A stretch of DNA of 64,000 nucleotides from Streptomyces sp. NBC_01571 (GTDB taxonomy: Bacteria > Actinomycetota > Actinomycetes > Streptomycetales > Streptomycetaceae). The notes below the pieces were generated by a model. That model worked only from the letters and a program-made list of their open reading frames with translations. It did no database searches and was not told the origin of the DNA. How positions within the stretch are numbered: the stretch's first letter is position 1; each line of letters opens with the position of its first letter. Below are positions 35,438 to 45,905 of the stretch, in pieces. Position numbers and translations under genes: made by a program. The stretch spans positions 2,542,001 to 2,606,000 of the forward strand of contig NZ_JAPEPZ010000001.1 in the NCBI RefSeq assembly GCF_026339875.1, given 5' to 3'.

Positions 35438-36265
35438 ATGAAGAAGAGCCACCCCATTCGACGTGCCGTGCTGGCCGGTGCCGCCACCGTGTCCGGGATC
35501 GTCCTGCTGCTGTCGCTGAAGCCCGCCTCCGACCCGGCGTCGGCGCAGGGCGCGGCCGCACCGCGGCAGTCGGCGGCGCAGGAGTCGCCCCAGGGCGGCA
35601 GCGCGCAGCAGTCGTCCTCGGGGGCAGGGACCGTCACCGGCGACGTCGCCCAGACCCAGTACGGTCCTGTCCAGGTCCGTATCACCGTCAGGGGCGGCAA
35701 GGTCACCAGGTCCGAGGTCGTCCAGATCCCGAGCGGTGGCCGCAGTACCGAGGTGAGCAACAGCTCGGTGCCCAGGCTCAACCAGGAGGCCGTCGCCGCG
35801 GGCAGCGCCGACATCGACGCCGTGTCCGGTGCCACCTACACCAGCGCCGGGTACAAGAAGTCGCTGCAGTCGGCGCTCGACAAGGCGAAGGCCCAGGGCA
35901 GCGGGGCGTCAGGGTCGGCGGGGTCCACCGGTGCCGCGGGCTCGACGGGCTCGTCCGGTGCCTCCGCGGCGCCCCAGGCCCCCGCCACGCAGGCCCGCAC
36001 CGTCACCGGAAGCGTGGCCCAGACCCAGTACGGCGCCGTCCAGGTCCGTGTCAGCGTCAGCGGCGGCAAGATCACCAAGGCCGAGGCCGTCCAGGCGCCC
36101 AAGGGCGGTCTGAGCGACCAGAAGACCGCGATGGCCGTTCCCAAGCTCAACCAGGAGGCCGTCGCGGCCGGAAGTGCCGACATCGACGCCGTGTCCGGTG
36201 CGACCTACACCAGCACGGGATACAAGCAGTCCCTGCAGTCGGCCCTGGACAAGGCCGGTGGCTGA
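35438..36265 (+). CDS. membrane-anchored protein with two FMN-binding domains
   Basis: A 275-residue protein with a signal anchor (about 8-27), a Gln/Ser/Ala-rich linker, FMN-binding domain 1 (about 65-150), a Gly/Ser/Ala linker (153-185), and FMN-binding domain 2 (about 187-275). Both domains carry DAVSGATYTS, with Thr135 and Thr258 as likely flavin sites. The two domains are very similar (AQTQYGxVQVR; LNQEAVAAGSADIDAVSGATYTS), pointing to a recent internal duplication. Two bound FMNs could pass electrons outward in series. Confidence 0.88.
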   Translation: MKKSHPIRRAVLAGAATVSGIVLLLSLKPASDPASAQGAAAPRQSAAQESPQGGSAQQSSSGAGTVTGDVAQTQYGPVQVRITVRGGKVTRSEVVQIPSGGRSTEVSNSSVPRLNQEAVAAGSADIDAVSGATYTSAGYKKSLQSALDKAKAQGSGASGSAGSTGAAGSTGSSGASAAPQAPATQARTVTGSVAQTQYGAVQVRVSVSGGKITKAEAVQAPKGGLSDQKTAMAVPKLNQEAVAAGSADIDAVSGATYTSTGYKQSLQSALDKAGG

Positions 36266-37046
36266 CCCCTCCCAGGAGCCGCACGCGCTGCGGCACGCCG
36301 AAGAAGTCATGGGCACCGTCTTCTCGTTCGACGTGCGCGGCGGCGAACCAGACCTCGTCCGGGCCGCGTTGGACGAGGCGGTCGCCGAACTCCACAAGGT
36401 GGACGAGGTGTTCAGCACCTATCGCGAGGACAGCCAGCTCTCCCGCCTGGCACGCGGTGAGTCGAGCGTCGAGGAGTGCGATCCGGAGGTCGGCGAGGTG
36501 CTCGACCTGTGCGCCGAGGCGGAGCGGCTGAGCGCGGGCTGGTTCAGCACGAGGTACGGGGGGCGGCTCGACCCGACCGGTCTCGTGAAGGGCTGGGCGA
36601 CCGAGCGTGCGGCCCGTCGCATGGCGGCGGCCGGCGCGAGCGGGGTGAGCGTGAACGGGGGCGGTGACGTCCAGCTGTTCGGGGCTCCCGGCACCCACCG
36701 TCCCTGGCGGGTCGGCGTCTCGGATCCGCTGCGTCCCGGTGGGCTCGCGGCCGTGGTCTCCGCCGCCGGTGTGGAGGAGCTGGCGGTGGCCACCTCCGGC
36801 ACCGCCGAGCGCGGCGCCCACATCGTCGACCCGAGCACCGGCCGCTCCGCGGTCACCGACCTGGTCGCCGTGACCGTGGTGGGTCCCCGCCTGACCTGGG
36901 TGGACGCCTGGGCGACGGCCGCCTTCGCGATGGGTTCCCGGGAGGCCCTGAGCTGGCTGGAGTCCCTTCCGGACATCGAGGCCCTGCTCATCACGGCGGG
37001 CGACGAGGTGAGATGCACCGGGGGCCTCGCCCAACGGCTGGGGTGA
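36258..37046 (+). CDS. apbE: FAD:protein FMN transferase
   Basis: A 262-residue ApbE-type enzyme. It uses FAD and Mg to attach FMN to Thr in extracytoplasmic proteins. Landmarks are EEVMGTVFSFDVR at the start, LDPTGLVKGWATERAARRM, VNGGGDVQLFG and the metal/FAD site VATSGTAERGAHIVDPSTGR. The GTG at 36258 overlaps the stop of the two-domain FMN protein by 8 bp, which couples modifier and substrate. No signal peptide or lipobox is seen, so whether it acts outside the cell is uncertain; some actinobacterial ApbE lack a recognisable one. Confidence 0.9.
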   Translation: MADPSQEPHALRHAEEVMGTVFSFDVRGGEPDLVRAALDEAVAELHKVDEVFSTYREDSQLSRLARGESSVEECDPEVGEVLDLCAEAERLSAGWFSTRYGGRLDPTGLVKGWATERAARRMAAAGASGVSVNGGGDVQLFGAPGTHRPWRVGVSDPLRPGGLAAVVSAAGVEELAVATSGTAERGAHIVDPSTGRSAVTDLVAVTVVGPRLTWVDAWATAAFAMGSREALSWLESLPDIEALLITAGDEVRCTGGLAQRLG

Positions 37047-37144
37047 CCTGAGCGCCCCCGTCGGGGCACCGTGGCCCTGGCAGGGGCGCGGGCCACTGCG
37101 CGGCCGGCCCCGGGGGCCCCGCGGTCGAAGGCGGACGGACGCGA

Positions 37145-37181
37145 GTGGAGGGGCACCCCCGGGTCGGGGGTGCCCCTCCAC
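37145..37181. terminator. terminator between apbE and argR
   Basis: A perfect 16-bp stem (arm GTGGAGGGGCACCCCC, loop GGGTC) lies between two convergent genes and probably serves both. Confidence 0.88.
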
Positions 37182-37182
37182 T

Positions 37183-37236
37183 TCCGTACCCTCCAGTGGT
37201 TGTTCTGGGTCCGTACCCGTCAGTGGTTGTTCTGGG
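37183..37236. repeat. 27-bp tandem duplication at the 3' end of argR
   Basis: Units 37183-37209 and 37210-37236 match at 25 of 27 positions. The copy nearer argR contains its last codons and stop; the distal copy repeats the codons for QNNH-like sequence with TGG in place of the TGA stop. Confidence 0.85.
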
Positions 37237-37756
37237 CCAGCCGCAGCAGATGGTCGGCGAGCGCCTGTCCACCCGTCGCGTCCCGGCTGATCAGCAGCAG
37301 TGTGTCGTCGCCGGCGATCGTCCCGAGGATGTCCTGCAGTTCCGCCTGGTCGATCGCCGAGGCGAGGAACTGCGCGGCCCCCGGAGGGGTGCGCAGGACC
37401 ACGAGGTTCGCGGACGCCTCCGCGGAGATCAGCAGTTCGGAGGAGAGCCGGCGCATCCGCTCCTCCTTCGCCGACTCCCCCAGGGGCACGCGCGGGGTGC
37501 GGAAGCCGCCCTCGCTCGGTACCGCGTAGATGAGGTCGCCGTCGTTGTTGCGGATCTTCACCGCGTTCAGCTCGTCCAGGTCCCGGGAGAGCGTCGCCTG
37601 GGTGACGTTCAGCCCATCGTCGGCGAGGAGCTTCGCCAACTGGCTCTGTGAGCGCACCGGTTGCCGGTTGAGGATGTCCACGATCCGGCGGTGGCGTGCG
37701 GTCCGGGTCTGCGGCACGGCAGGCCCGGCATGCTCGTGGTCCTGCGCCTGGCTCAT
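37220..37756 (-). CDS. argR: arginine repressor
   Basis: A 178-residue ArgR. The winged-helix DNA-binding domain is [45 protein letters not shown] (about 19-63). The C-terminal hexamerisation and arginine-binding domain contains [15 protein letters not shown]. With arginine it binds ARG boxes and represses the arg genes; candidate boxes lie before argC and argG. It is the last gene of the leftward arg cluster, 17 bp after argD. Ends in AQNNH. Confidence 0.95.
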   Translation of the reverse strand: MSQAQDHEHAGPAVPQTRTARHRRIVDILNRQPVRSQSQLAKLLADDGLNVTQATLSRDLDELNAVKIRNNDGDLIYAVPSEGGFRTPRVPLGESAKEERMRRLSSELLISAEASANLVVLRTPPGAAQFLASAIDQAELQDILGTIAGDDTLLLISRDATGGQALADHLLRLAQNNH

Positions 37757-37773
37757 CGTCGTCGTCCCATTTC

Positions 37774-38964
37774 TCAGGATCCATCCCCGTTGACTGCGTC
37801 GAGGACGCCGGGAAGGGCTCCGAGCAGGACGTCCACCTCGTCGTCGCTCAGGTTCAGCGGGGGCATCAGCCGTACGACATCGGGGGCGGGCGCGTTCACC
37901 AGGAGACCGGCGTCCTGAGCCGCCTGCTGCGCCTGAGGCGCGAGCGGCTCGGTGAGCACGATACCCAGGAGCAGGCCGGCGCCCCGGACGTGGTCGACCA
38001 GCGGGTGCCCGAGTGACTCGATCCCGTCCCGCAGCCTGGCGCTCGTACGCTTCACGTTCTCGAGGAGTCCCTCGGACTCGATGGTGTCGAGTACGGCGAG
38101 TCCGGCCGCGCAGACGACCGGGTTGCCGCCGAAGGTCGTGCCGTGCTGGCCGGGCCGCAGCAGCTCGGCGGCCCGGCCGAACGCGACGGTCGCACCCAGC
38201 GGCAGTCCGCCGCCGAGGCCCTTGGCGAGCGTGACGACGTCCGGCAGGACGCCCTCGTGTGCCTGGTACTCGAACCAGTGGCCGGTCCGGCCGATTCCGG
38301 TCTGCACCTCGTCGAGGACCAGCAGCGAACCGCTGGCGGCGGTGATCGCGCGGGCCGCCTTGAGGTAGCCGGCCGGGGGCACGACCACACCGTTCTCGCC
38401 CTGGATCGGCTCGATGACGACGAGCGCCGTCTCGTCGGTGACGGCCGCGGCCAGCGCCTGCGCGTCGCCGTACGGAACGTGTGTGACGTCACCGGGCAGC
38501 GGCCGGAAGGGCTCCTGCTTGCCGGGCTGGCCGGTGAGCGCGAGGGCGCCCATGGTCCGGCCGTGGAAACCGCCCCGGGTCGCCACCATGTGCCCGCGGC
38601 CGGTCAGCCGGCCGATCTTGATGGCGCCCTCGTTGGCCTCGGCACCCGAGTTGCAGAAGTAGACCCTGCCGTCGCGGCCGAAGAGCTGGAGCAGCCGTTC
38701 GGCGAGCGCGACGGGCGGCTCGGCGACGAAGAGGTTGGAGACATGGCCGAGCGAGGCGATCTGGTTGCTGACCGCCTCGACGATCGCCGGGTGGGCGTGG
38801 CCGAGGGCGTTGACCGCGATGCCGCCGACGAAGTCGAGGTACTCCTTGCCGTCGGCGTCCCACAGCCGGGTGCCCGCGCCGCGGACGAGGGGCAGCCGCG
38901 GGGTGCCGTAGTTGTCCATGAGGGAGCCCTGCCACCGCTCGGTCAGTTCCTGGTTGGCGGTCAT
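37774..38964 (-). CDS. argD: acetylornithine aminotransferase
   Basis: A 396-residue class-III PLP aminotransferase converting N-acetylglutamate semialdehyde to N-acetylornithine. Landmarks are [49 protein letters not shown] and the PLP lysine in [16 protein letters not shown]. Its ATG overlaps the argB stop by 4 bp. Confidence 0.95.
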   Translation of the reverse strand: MTANQELTERWQGSLMDNYGTPRLPLVRGAGTRLWDADGKEYLDFVGGIAVNALGHAHPAIVEAVSNQIASLGHVSNLFVAEPPVALAERLLQLFGRDGRVYFCNSGAEANEGAIKIGRLTGRGHMVATRGGFHGRTMGALALTGQPGKQEPFRPLPGDVTHVPYGDAQALAAAVTDETALVVIEPIQGENGVVVPPAGYLKAARAITAASGSLLVLDEVQTGIGRTGHWFEYQAHEGVLPDVVTLAKGLGGGLPLGATVAFGRAAELLRPGQHGTTFGGNPVVCAAGLAVLDTIESEGLLENVKRTSARLRDGIESLGHPLVDHVRGAGLLLGIVLTEPLAPQAQQAAQDAGLLVNAPAPDVVRLMPPLNLSDDEVDVLLGALPGVLDAVNGDGS

Positions 38965-39868
38965 ACGGCGTCCCCCTGGTGCGCGTCCGGCACGACCATC
39001 GTGCCGATCCCCTCGTCGGTGAAGATCTCCAGCAGGATCGAGTGCTGGACCCGGCCGTCGATGACGCGGGCCGTGGTGACGCCGTTGCGCACGGCGTGCA
39101 GACAGCCCCGCATCTTCGGCACCATGCCGCTGGCCAGCTCGGGCAGCAGCTTCTCCAGCTCGGAGGCGGTCAGGCGGCTGATCACCTCGTCGCTGTGGGG
39201 CCAGTCCTCGTAGAGGCCCTCGACGTCCGTGAGGACCATGAGGGTTTCGGCGCCAAGTGCCGCAGCGAGTGCCGCAGCCGCCGTATCAGCATTGACGTTG
39301 TAGACATGTCCGTCGTCCTGGGAGCGGGCGATCGAGGAGACGACCGGGATCCGGCCGTCGACGAGCAGCGCCTCGATGGCACCCGTGTCGATGTCGGTGA
39401 TCTCGCCGACCCGGCCGATGTCGACCAGTTCGCCGTCGATCTCGGGCAGGTGCTTGGTGGCGGTGATGGTGTGCGCGTCCTCGCCGGTCATGCCGACGGC
39501 GAGCGGTCCGTGCTGGTTGAGCAGTCCGACCAGCTCGCGCTGCACCTGTCCGGCAAGCACCATCCGTACGACGTCCATGGCGTCCTCGGTGGTCACCCTG
39601 AGGCCGGCCTTGAACTCGCTGACGATGCCGTGCCGGTCGAGCTGTGCGCTGATCTGCGGCCCGCCGCCGTGCACGACGACGGGCTTGAGCCCGGCGTGGT
39701 GCAGGAAGACGACGTCCTGTGCGAAGGCGGCCTTCAGCTCCTCGTCGATCATGGCGTTGCCGCCGAACTTGATGACGACGGTCTTGCCGCGGTGGCGGGT
39801 CAGCCAGGGCAGCGCCTCGATGAGGATCTGGGCCTTGGGGAGTGCGGTGTGCTTCCGCGTCATGTGGC

Positions 39869-39872
<4 letters not shown>
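38961..39872 (-). CDS. argB: acetylglutamate kinase
   Basis: A 303-residue amino-acid kinase that phosphorylates N-acetylglutamate. Landmarks are [30 protein letters not shown], the acetylglutamate site [19 protein letters not shown] and the C-terminal GGC-like [16 protein letters not shown]. The first ATG (39870-39872) overlaps the argJ stop by 4 bp; MTRK three codons later is an alternative. Usually the arginine-inhibited step. Confidence 0.95.
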
Positions 39873-42057
<2,185 letters not shown>

Positions 42058-42064
42058 CTAGATG

Positions 42065-42097
42065 GCATGACTATACGTATCGATGCACGTTTATGCA
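42065..42097 (-). promoter_or_regulatory. ARG-box region upstream of argC
   Basis: An unusually AT-rich 33-bp stretch with repeated TGCA/GCAT elements: GCAT at 42065-42068, ATGC at 42083-42086 and TGCACGTTTATGCA at 42084-42097. It is placed as an operator over the argC promoter and fits two adjacent ArgR half-operators. Confidence 0.72.
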
Positions 42098-42382
42098 ACG
42101 AGGTCATGGGGAGACCCATGACACGGGTCACGGGTCACGGGTCGGCGAGGTGTGCGCGAGGTGCGCGGAGTCGGCAGGACCGGCGGAGCCCGGACCGGCG
42201 GTCATCGGAAACGCGCGCGGGGCTCGGTCCGGTCACTCACCACGTGGTCCCACCCATGCGCACAGCGTAGGCCGCGGCACGGGTGGCCCGGTCCTCCCTG
42301 CCCCGGGAAGGAAACCAGCGAACGAAACCAGCGAAGGAAAAAGGGAGGCGGGGAAGCGGAGCCCGGGAGGTGGTGGCGGAGG

Positions 42383-42787
42383 TCAGGAGCGTGCGTCGCG
42401 GGGCTGGGCGGCGCGCTGCGCGTTCCGCTCCTTGATGCGCTCCTCTTCCTTGCGGACCTCGGCCTGGGTGGCGCGCTCCCGGCGCAGCCACCCGGGGTCG
42501 TCCTGCTTCAGCGCGTCGATCTGCTCCGTGGTGAGCGGCTCGGTGACCCCGCCGCGCGCGAGCCCGGCGATGGAGATGCCCAGCCGCGCGGCGACCACGG
42601 GCCGGGGGTGCGGGCCGTTGCGTCGCAGTTCCTGCAGCCACGCGGGCGGGTCGGTCTGCAGCGCGTTCAGCTCGGCGCGCGAGACGACGCCCTCCTGGAA
42701 CTCGGCGGGGGTGGCTTCGAGGTACACACCCAGCTTCTTCGCCGCGGTGGCGGGCTTCATGGTCTGGGTGGTCTGGTGCGACGTCAT
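42383..42787 (-). CDS. DUF5997-family protein
   Basis: A 134-residue protein beginning MTSHQTTQTMKPATAAKKLGVYLEATPAEFQ, the hallmark of DUF5997. The centre contains a possible helix-turn-helix (RPVVAARLGISIAGLARGG), suggesting DNA binding. The C-terminal 35 residues are a charged helix (RRERATQAEVRKEEERIKER). It is divergent from the LysR-like gene 58 bp away. Role unknown. Confidence 0.82.
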   Translation of the reverse strand: MTSHQTTQTMKPATAAKKLGVYLEATPAEFQEGVVSRAELNALQTDPPAWLQELRRNGPHPRPVVAARLGISIAGLARGGVTEPLTTEQIDALKQDDPGWLRRERATQAEVRKEEERIKERNAQRAAQPRDARS

Positions 42788-42845
42788 GGTGTCAAGGGTA
42801 TCGAGCGTGTGCGCGACCTCCGACCACGACCGATAGCCTGGCGAG

Positions 42846-43655
42846 GTGACAGGCTCGGAAGTACCTCCTTCGTTCCGGCTCGCCTATGTCCCGGGAGTGA
42901 CGCCCACGAAGTGGGTGCGGATCTGGAACGAGCGGCTGCCCGACGTCCCCCTGACCCTCGTCGCGGTGTCCGCCGCCGAGGCGTTCGACGTGCTGCGGGA
43001 CCGCGGCGCCGACGCCGGATTCGTACGGTTGCCGGTCGACCGGGAGGACCTCAGCGCGATCCCGCTCTACACCGAGACCACGGTCGTCGTGGTCCCCAGG
43101 GATCACGTCGTGGCGGCGGTCGACGAGGTGACCGCCGAGGATCTGGCCGACGACATCGTGCTGCACCCGCTCGACGACACCCTCGGCTGGGAGCGGCCGC
43201 CGGGCCGGCCCGCGTTCGAGCGTCCCGCCACCACCGAGGACGCCGTCGAGCTCGTCGCGGCGGGCGTCGGGCTGCTCGTCGTGCCCCAGTCGCTCGCGCG
43301 CCTGCACCACCGCAAGGACCTCACCTACCGGCCGCTCACGGACGCCCCCGAGTCGCGCGTCGCGCTGTCCTGGCCGGAGGAGGCGACCACCGATCTGGTG
43401 GAGGACTTCATCGGGATCGTCCGGGGCCGGACCGTCAACAGCTCACGCGGACGCTCGCAGACGTCGGCGTCCGCATCGGACGCGGCTTCTGGCGCGACAT
43501 CGGCTTCGGGCAAGGGCAAGCGTCCCGAGGCGGGCGGCGGGCGGAAGAAGCCCGCGGGCGGCAGGGCGGGCGGCACGGCGGGCGGCAAGAGCTCCCGCGG
43601 CGGCTCCGGTGGCGCCAAGAGCGGTCGGCGGGGCAAGCCCCGCCGGCGGTCGTGA
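42846..43655 (+). CDS. LysR-type substrate-binding domain protein without DNA-binding domain
   Basis: A 269-residue protein. Residues 10-200 match the inducer-binding domain of LysR regulators (FRLAYVPGVTPTKWVRIWNERLPDVPL; VVVVPRDHVVAA; VAAGVGLLVVPQSLARLHHRKDL). The usual 60-residue winged helix-turn-helix is missing: the protein starts directly with the effector domain. Residues 200-269 are a flexible tail rich in Gly, Lys, Arg and Ser (GGRKKPAGGRAGG), which might bind nucleic acid non-specifically. Its divergent DUF5997 partner has a putative helix-turn-helix, so the two could act as a split regulator. GTG start. Confidence 0.82.
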   Translation: MTGSEVPPSFRLAYVPGVTPTKWVRIWNERLPDVPLTLVAVSAAEAFDVLRDRGADAGFVRLPVDREDLSAIPLYTETTVVVVPRDHVVAAVDEVTAEDLADDIVLHPLDDTLGWERPPGRPAFERPATTEDAVELVAAGVGLLVVPQSLARLHHRKDLTYRPLTDAPESRVALSWPEEATTDLVEDFIGIVRGRTVNSSRGRSQTSASASDAASGATSASGKGKRPEAGGGRKKPAGGRAGGTAGGKSSRGGSGGAKSGRRGKPRRRS

Positions 43656-43662
43656 GCAGCCC

Positions 43663-44112
43663 GTGGGTGAGTTCTGGCCGGTGCCCGACGTACTGGCGTA
43701 CCTGACCGGGAACTGGCGGGTCGAGCGCTCGGTGCGGGATCGCGCGAGCGGCGCGGACGGGCGCTTCACCGGGACGACCGCTTTCTCGCCGCTCGACGAC
43801 GGGGGCGACGGCCTGCTCCATCACGAGTCCGGCGTCTTCAGCTGGCAGGGCACGTCCAGACCGGCGGAGCGCACGCTGTGGTTCCTGCCCGGACAGCGCG
43901 CGGGCACCGCGGCCGTCCGGTTCTCCGACGGCCGTCCCTTCCACGACCTGGACCTGACCACCGGCCGGCACGTCGCCGACCACCCCTGCGCGGCGGACCT
44001 CTACCGGGGCGAGTTCACGGTGTTCGACGCGGACCGCTGGCGCACGGTGTGGCGGGTGGGCGGCCCCGCCAAGGACCTGATCCTCACCACCGAGTACACG
44101 CGGCCGCACTGA
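43663..44112 (+). CDS. DUF6314-like protein
   Basis: A 149-residue soluble protein, PVPDVLAYLTGNWRVERSVRDRASG at the start and AADLYRGEFTVFDADRWRTVWRVGGPAKDLILTTEY at the end. The pattern of beta strands suggests a lipocalin/calycin-like barrel, as proposed for DUF6314. It begins 7 bp after the LysR-like gene and is probably co-expressed. A GTG at 43681 (VPDVLAY), preceded by GGTGAG, is an equally good start. Function unknown. Confidence 0.75.
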   Translation: MGEFWPVPDVLAYLTGNWRVERSVRDRASGADGRFTGTTAFSPLDDGGDGLLHHESGVFSWQGTSRPAERTLWFLPGQRAGTAAVRFSDGRPFHDLDLTTGRHVADHPCAADLYRGEFTVFDADRWRTVWRVGGPAKDLILTTEYTRPH

Positions 44113-44168
44113 GAACGGCCCGGAGATCAGCGCCCGGAACGACGTAGAGGCGCGCTGGTGCCGCGGCA

Positions 44169-44753
44169 CTAGACACCTTGCGTCGACGCCTCCAGGCGCA
44201 GGTTCCAGCGGCCGTTGTGCCCGGTGAGGGTCATCGTCGACAGGGGGCGGACGTCGATGTTCCAGTACGTCGTCGGCTGGGCCCGCAGCGCGTAGACGAG
44301 CGCGGCCCGCACCACGGACGGCTCCGCGACCGCGACGATCCGGCCGCCGTCGTCCGCCGGGCGGGTGTCGAGCCAGCTGCCGACACGGGAGATGAAGGAC
44401 ATCAGGGACTCGCCGCCGTGCGGGGCGGAGCGCGGGTCGGCCAGCCAGGCGTCCACGGCCGACGGCTCGCGGGCCATCGCCTCGCCCAGGGTGAACCCGC
44501 GCCAGCGGCCCATGTCGCAGTCGCGCAGCGCGGGTTGGACCAGCGGCGCGTAGCCGAGCGCGTCGCCGGTGGCGCGGCTGCGCGGGGTCGGTGAGCAGTA
44601 GCGCAGCTCGGCCGCCGCCAGCGGCACCAGTTCGGGGGCGGCGCGCTGCACCTCGTCCCAGCCGGCCTGGTCCAGCGGCCGGTCGTCCTCGAAACGCTCG
44701 GCGAGCAACGACGAACTGCGCGCGGCAGCGACGAACGTGACCCGAAGATGCAT
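44169..44753 (-). CDS. histidine-phosphatase-fold protein lacking catalytic residues
   Basis: A 194-residue protein with the layout of the phosphoglycerate-mutase-like family: YCSPTPRSRATGDALGY, CDMGRWRGFTLGEAM and PHGGESLMSF are conserved. The catalytic RHG near the N-terminus is replaced (VTFVAAARSSSLL) and the second catalytic His is replaced by Glu-Pro (VAVAEPSVVRAAL where VxHGxxIRA is usual). It is therefore probably a pseudoenzyme that binds rather than hydrolyses a phosphate ligand. ATG at 44751-44753. Confidence 0.78.
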   Translation of the reverse strand: MHLRVTFVAAARSSSLLAERFEDDRPLDQAGWDEVQRAAPELVPLAAAELRYCSPTPRSRATGDALGYAPLVQPALRDCDMGRWRGFTLGEAMAREPSAVDAWLADPRSAPHGGESLMSFISRVGSWLDTRPADDGGRIVAVAEPSVVRAALVYALRAQPTTYWNIDVRPLSTMTLTGHNGRWNLRLEASTQGV

Positions 44754-44815
44754 GCGCAGATCGTGGAGCGCGGGACTCCGCAGGTCAAGGGGTGCTACGC
44801 ACGGTATTCGCGGGC

Positions 44816-45253
44816 TTACCGCGGTACGAGGGCCATCCACCGGTCGGGGCGGTCCAGCGGCCTGAAGCCGATCTTCTCGTAGACGCCGTGCGCATCGTGC
44901 GTGGCGAGCAGGACCCGGGGCACGCCGAAGGGTTCGAGGTGGTCGCGGACCGCTGCCACCAGGGCTGAGCCCAGCCCCTTGCCGCGGACGGACGGGACGA
45001 CGTAGACGTCGCACAGCCAGGCGAAGGTCGCCTCGTCGGTGACCACTCGGGCGTACGCCACCTGCTCGCCCGACGAGCCGTCGTACACCCCGAAGTTGAG
45101 CGAGCCCGCGATCGCGCGCTCCTGCCTATCGCGGGGCCGGCCGAGGGCCCAGTACGCGTCCGTGGAGAGCCAGTGGTGCACGCGGGCGACGTCGATGCGG
45201 GCCGGATCGGCGGAGATCTCGTAGCCGCCGGGGAGCTGCTGTGGGTCGGTCAT
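44816..45253 (-). CDS. GNAT N-acetyltransferase
   Basis: A 145-residue acetyltransferase. The acetyl-CoA motif is VYVVPSVRGKGLGSALVAAVRDHL (about 87-110) and the C-terminus reads HGVYEKIGFRPLDRPDRWM, as in many small YjdJ/ElaA-like GNATs. WLSTDAYWALGRPRDRQ is a conserved subfamily N-terminal signature. No binding site is evident upstream of the ATG. Substrate unknown. Confidence 0.85.
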   Translation of the reverse strand: MTDPQQLPGGYEISADPARIDVARVHHWLSTDAYWALGRPRDRQERAIAGSLNFGVYDGSSGEQVAYARVVTDEATFAWLCDVYVVPSVRGKGLGSALVAAVRDHLEPFGVPRVLLATHDAHGVYEKIGFRPLDRPDRWMALVPR

Positions 45254-45398
45254 GCGGGGAGGGTCGCAGGCCGGGGCGGTGAGGTCGAGCGATTTTCGTC
45301 CCGCGCGAGAAGCAGGGGGCTGCGTGGCACGCCGTCGGGGGGAGGCGCGGATTCGCCGCGGCGACTCGTCCCGGACGGCGCGACGCCTCGCCGCAGGT

Positions 45399-45905
45399 GG
45401 CACCGGCTCAGCGCAGCGACACGTCACGGACAGCGAGGGTCGGTACGGCATCCCGTCACGGACGGCACAAGTCAGCACGGCAACTCGTCACAGGCGGCAC
45501 CGGCTCAGCGCAGCGACACGTCACGGACAGCGAGGGTCGGTACGGCATCCCGTCACGACGGCACAAGTCAGCACGGCAACTCGTCACAGGCGGCACCGGC
45601 TCAGCGCAGCGACACGTCACGAACGGCGAGGGTCCGTACGGCATCCCGTCACGACGGCACAAGTCAGCACGGCAACTCGTCACAGGCGGCACCGGCTCAG
45701 CGCAGCGACACGTCACGAACGGCGAGGGTCCGTACGGCATCCCGTCACGACGGCACAAGTCAGCACGGCAACTCGCCGCAGGCGGCACCGGCTCAGCGCA
45801 GCGACACGTCACGAACGGCGAGGGTCCGTACGGCATCCCGTCACGACGGCACAAGTCAGCACGGCAACTCGTCACAGGCGGCACCGGCTCAGCGCAGCGA
45901 CTCGT
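45399..45905. repeat. 96-bp hierarchical tandem repeat array
   Basis: Five consecutive units begin at 45399, 45496, 45592, 45688 and 45784, with a partial sixth from 45880 that runs into the 3' end of the MocR gene. The period is 97, 96, 96, 96, 96. Each unit is built of three diverged monomers of about 32 bp that share CGTCAC followed by a GGC-containing tract; within one unit CGTCAC occurs at 45615, 45647 and 45678 and again at 45711. Because 96 is a multiple of 3, frames stay open through the array, which creates long spurious ORFs. Confidence 0.92.

Noticed and set aside
45456..45884. 142-codon Cys-rich leftward ORF made of 32-residue repeats
   Set aside because: It exists because the DNA period (96) is a multiple of three; several other frames are equally open, and no binding site or start context is present.
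45399..45905. CRISPR array
   Set aside because: Units are contiguous near-identical copies without unique spacers, and no cas genes are present.
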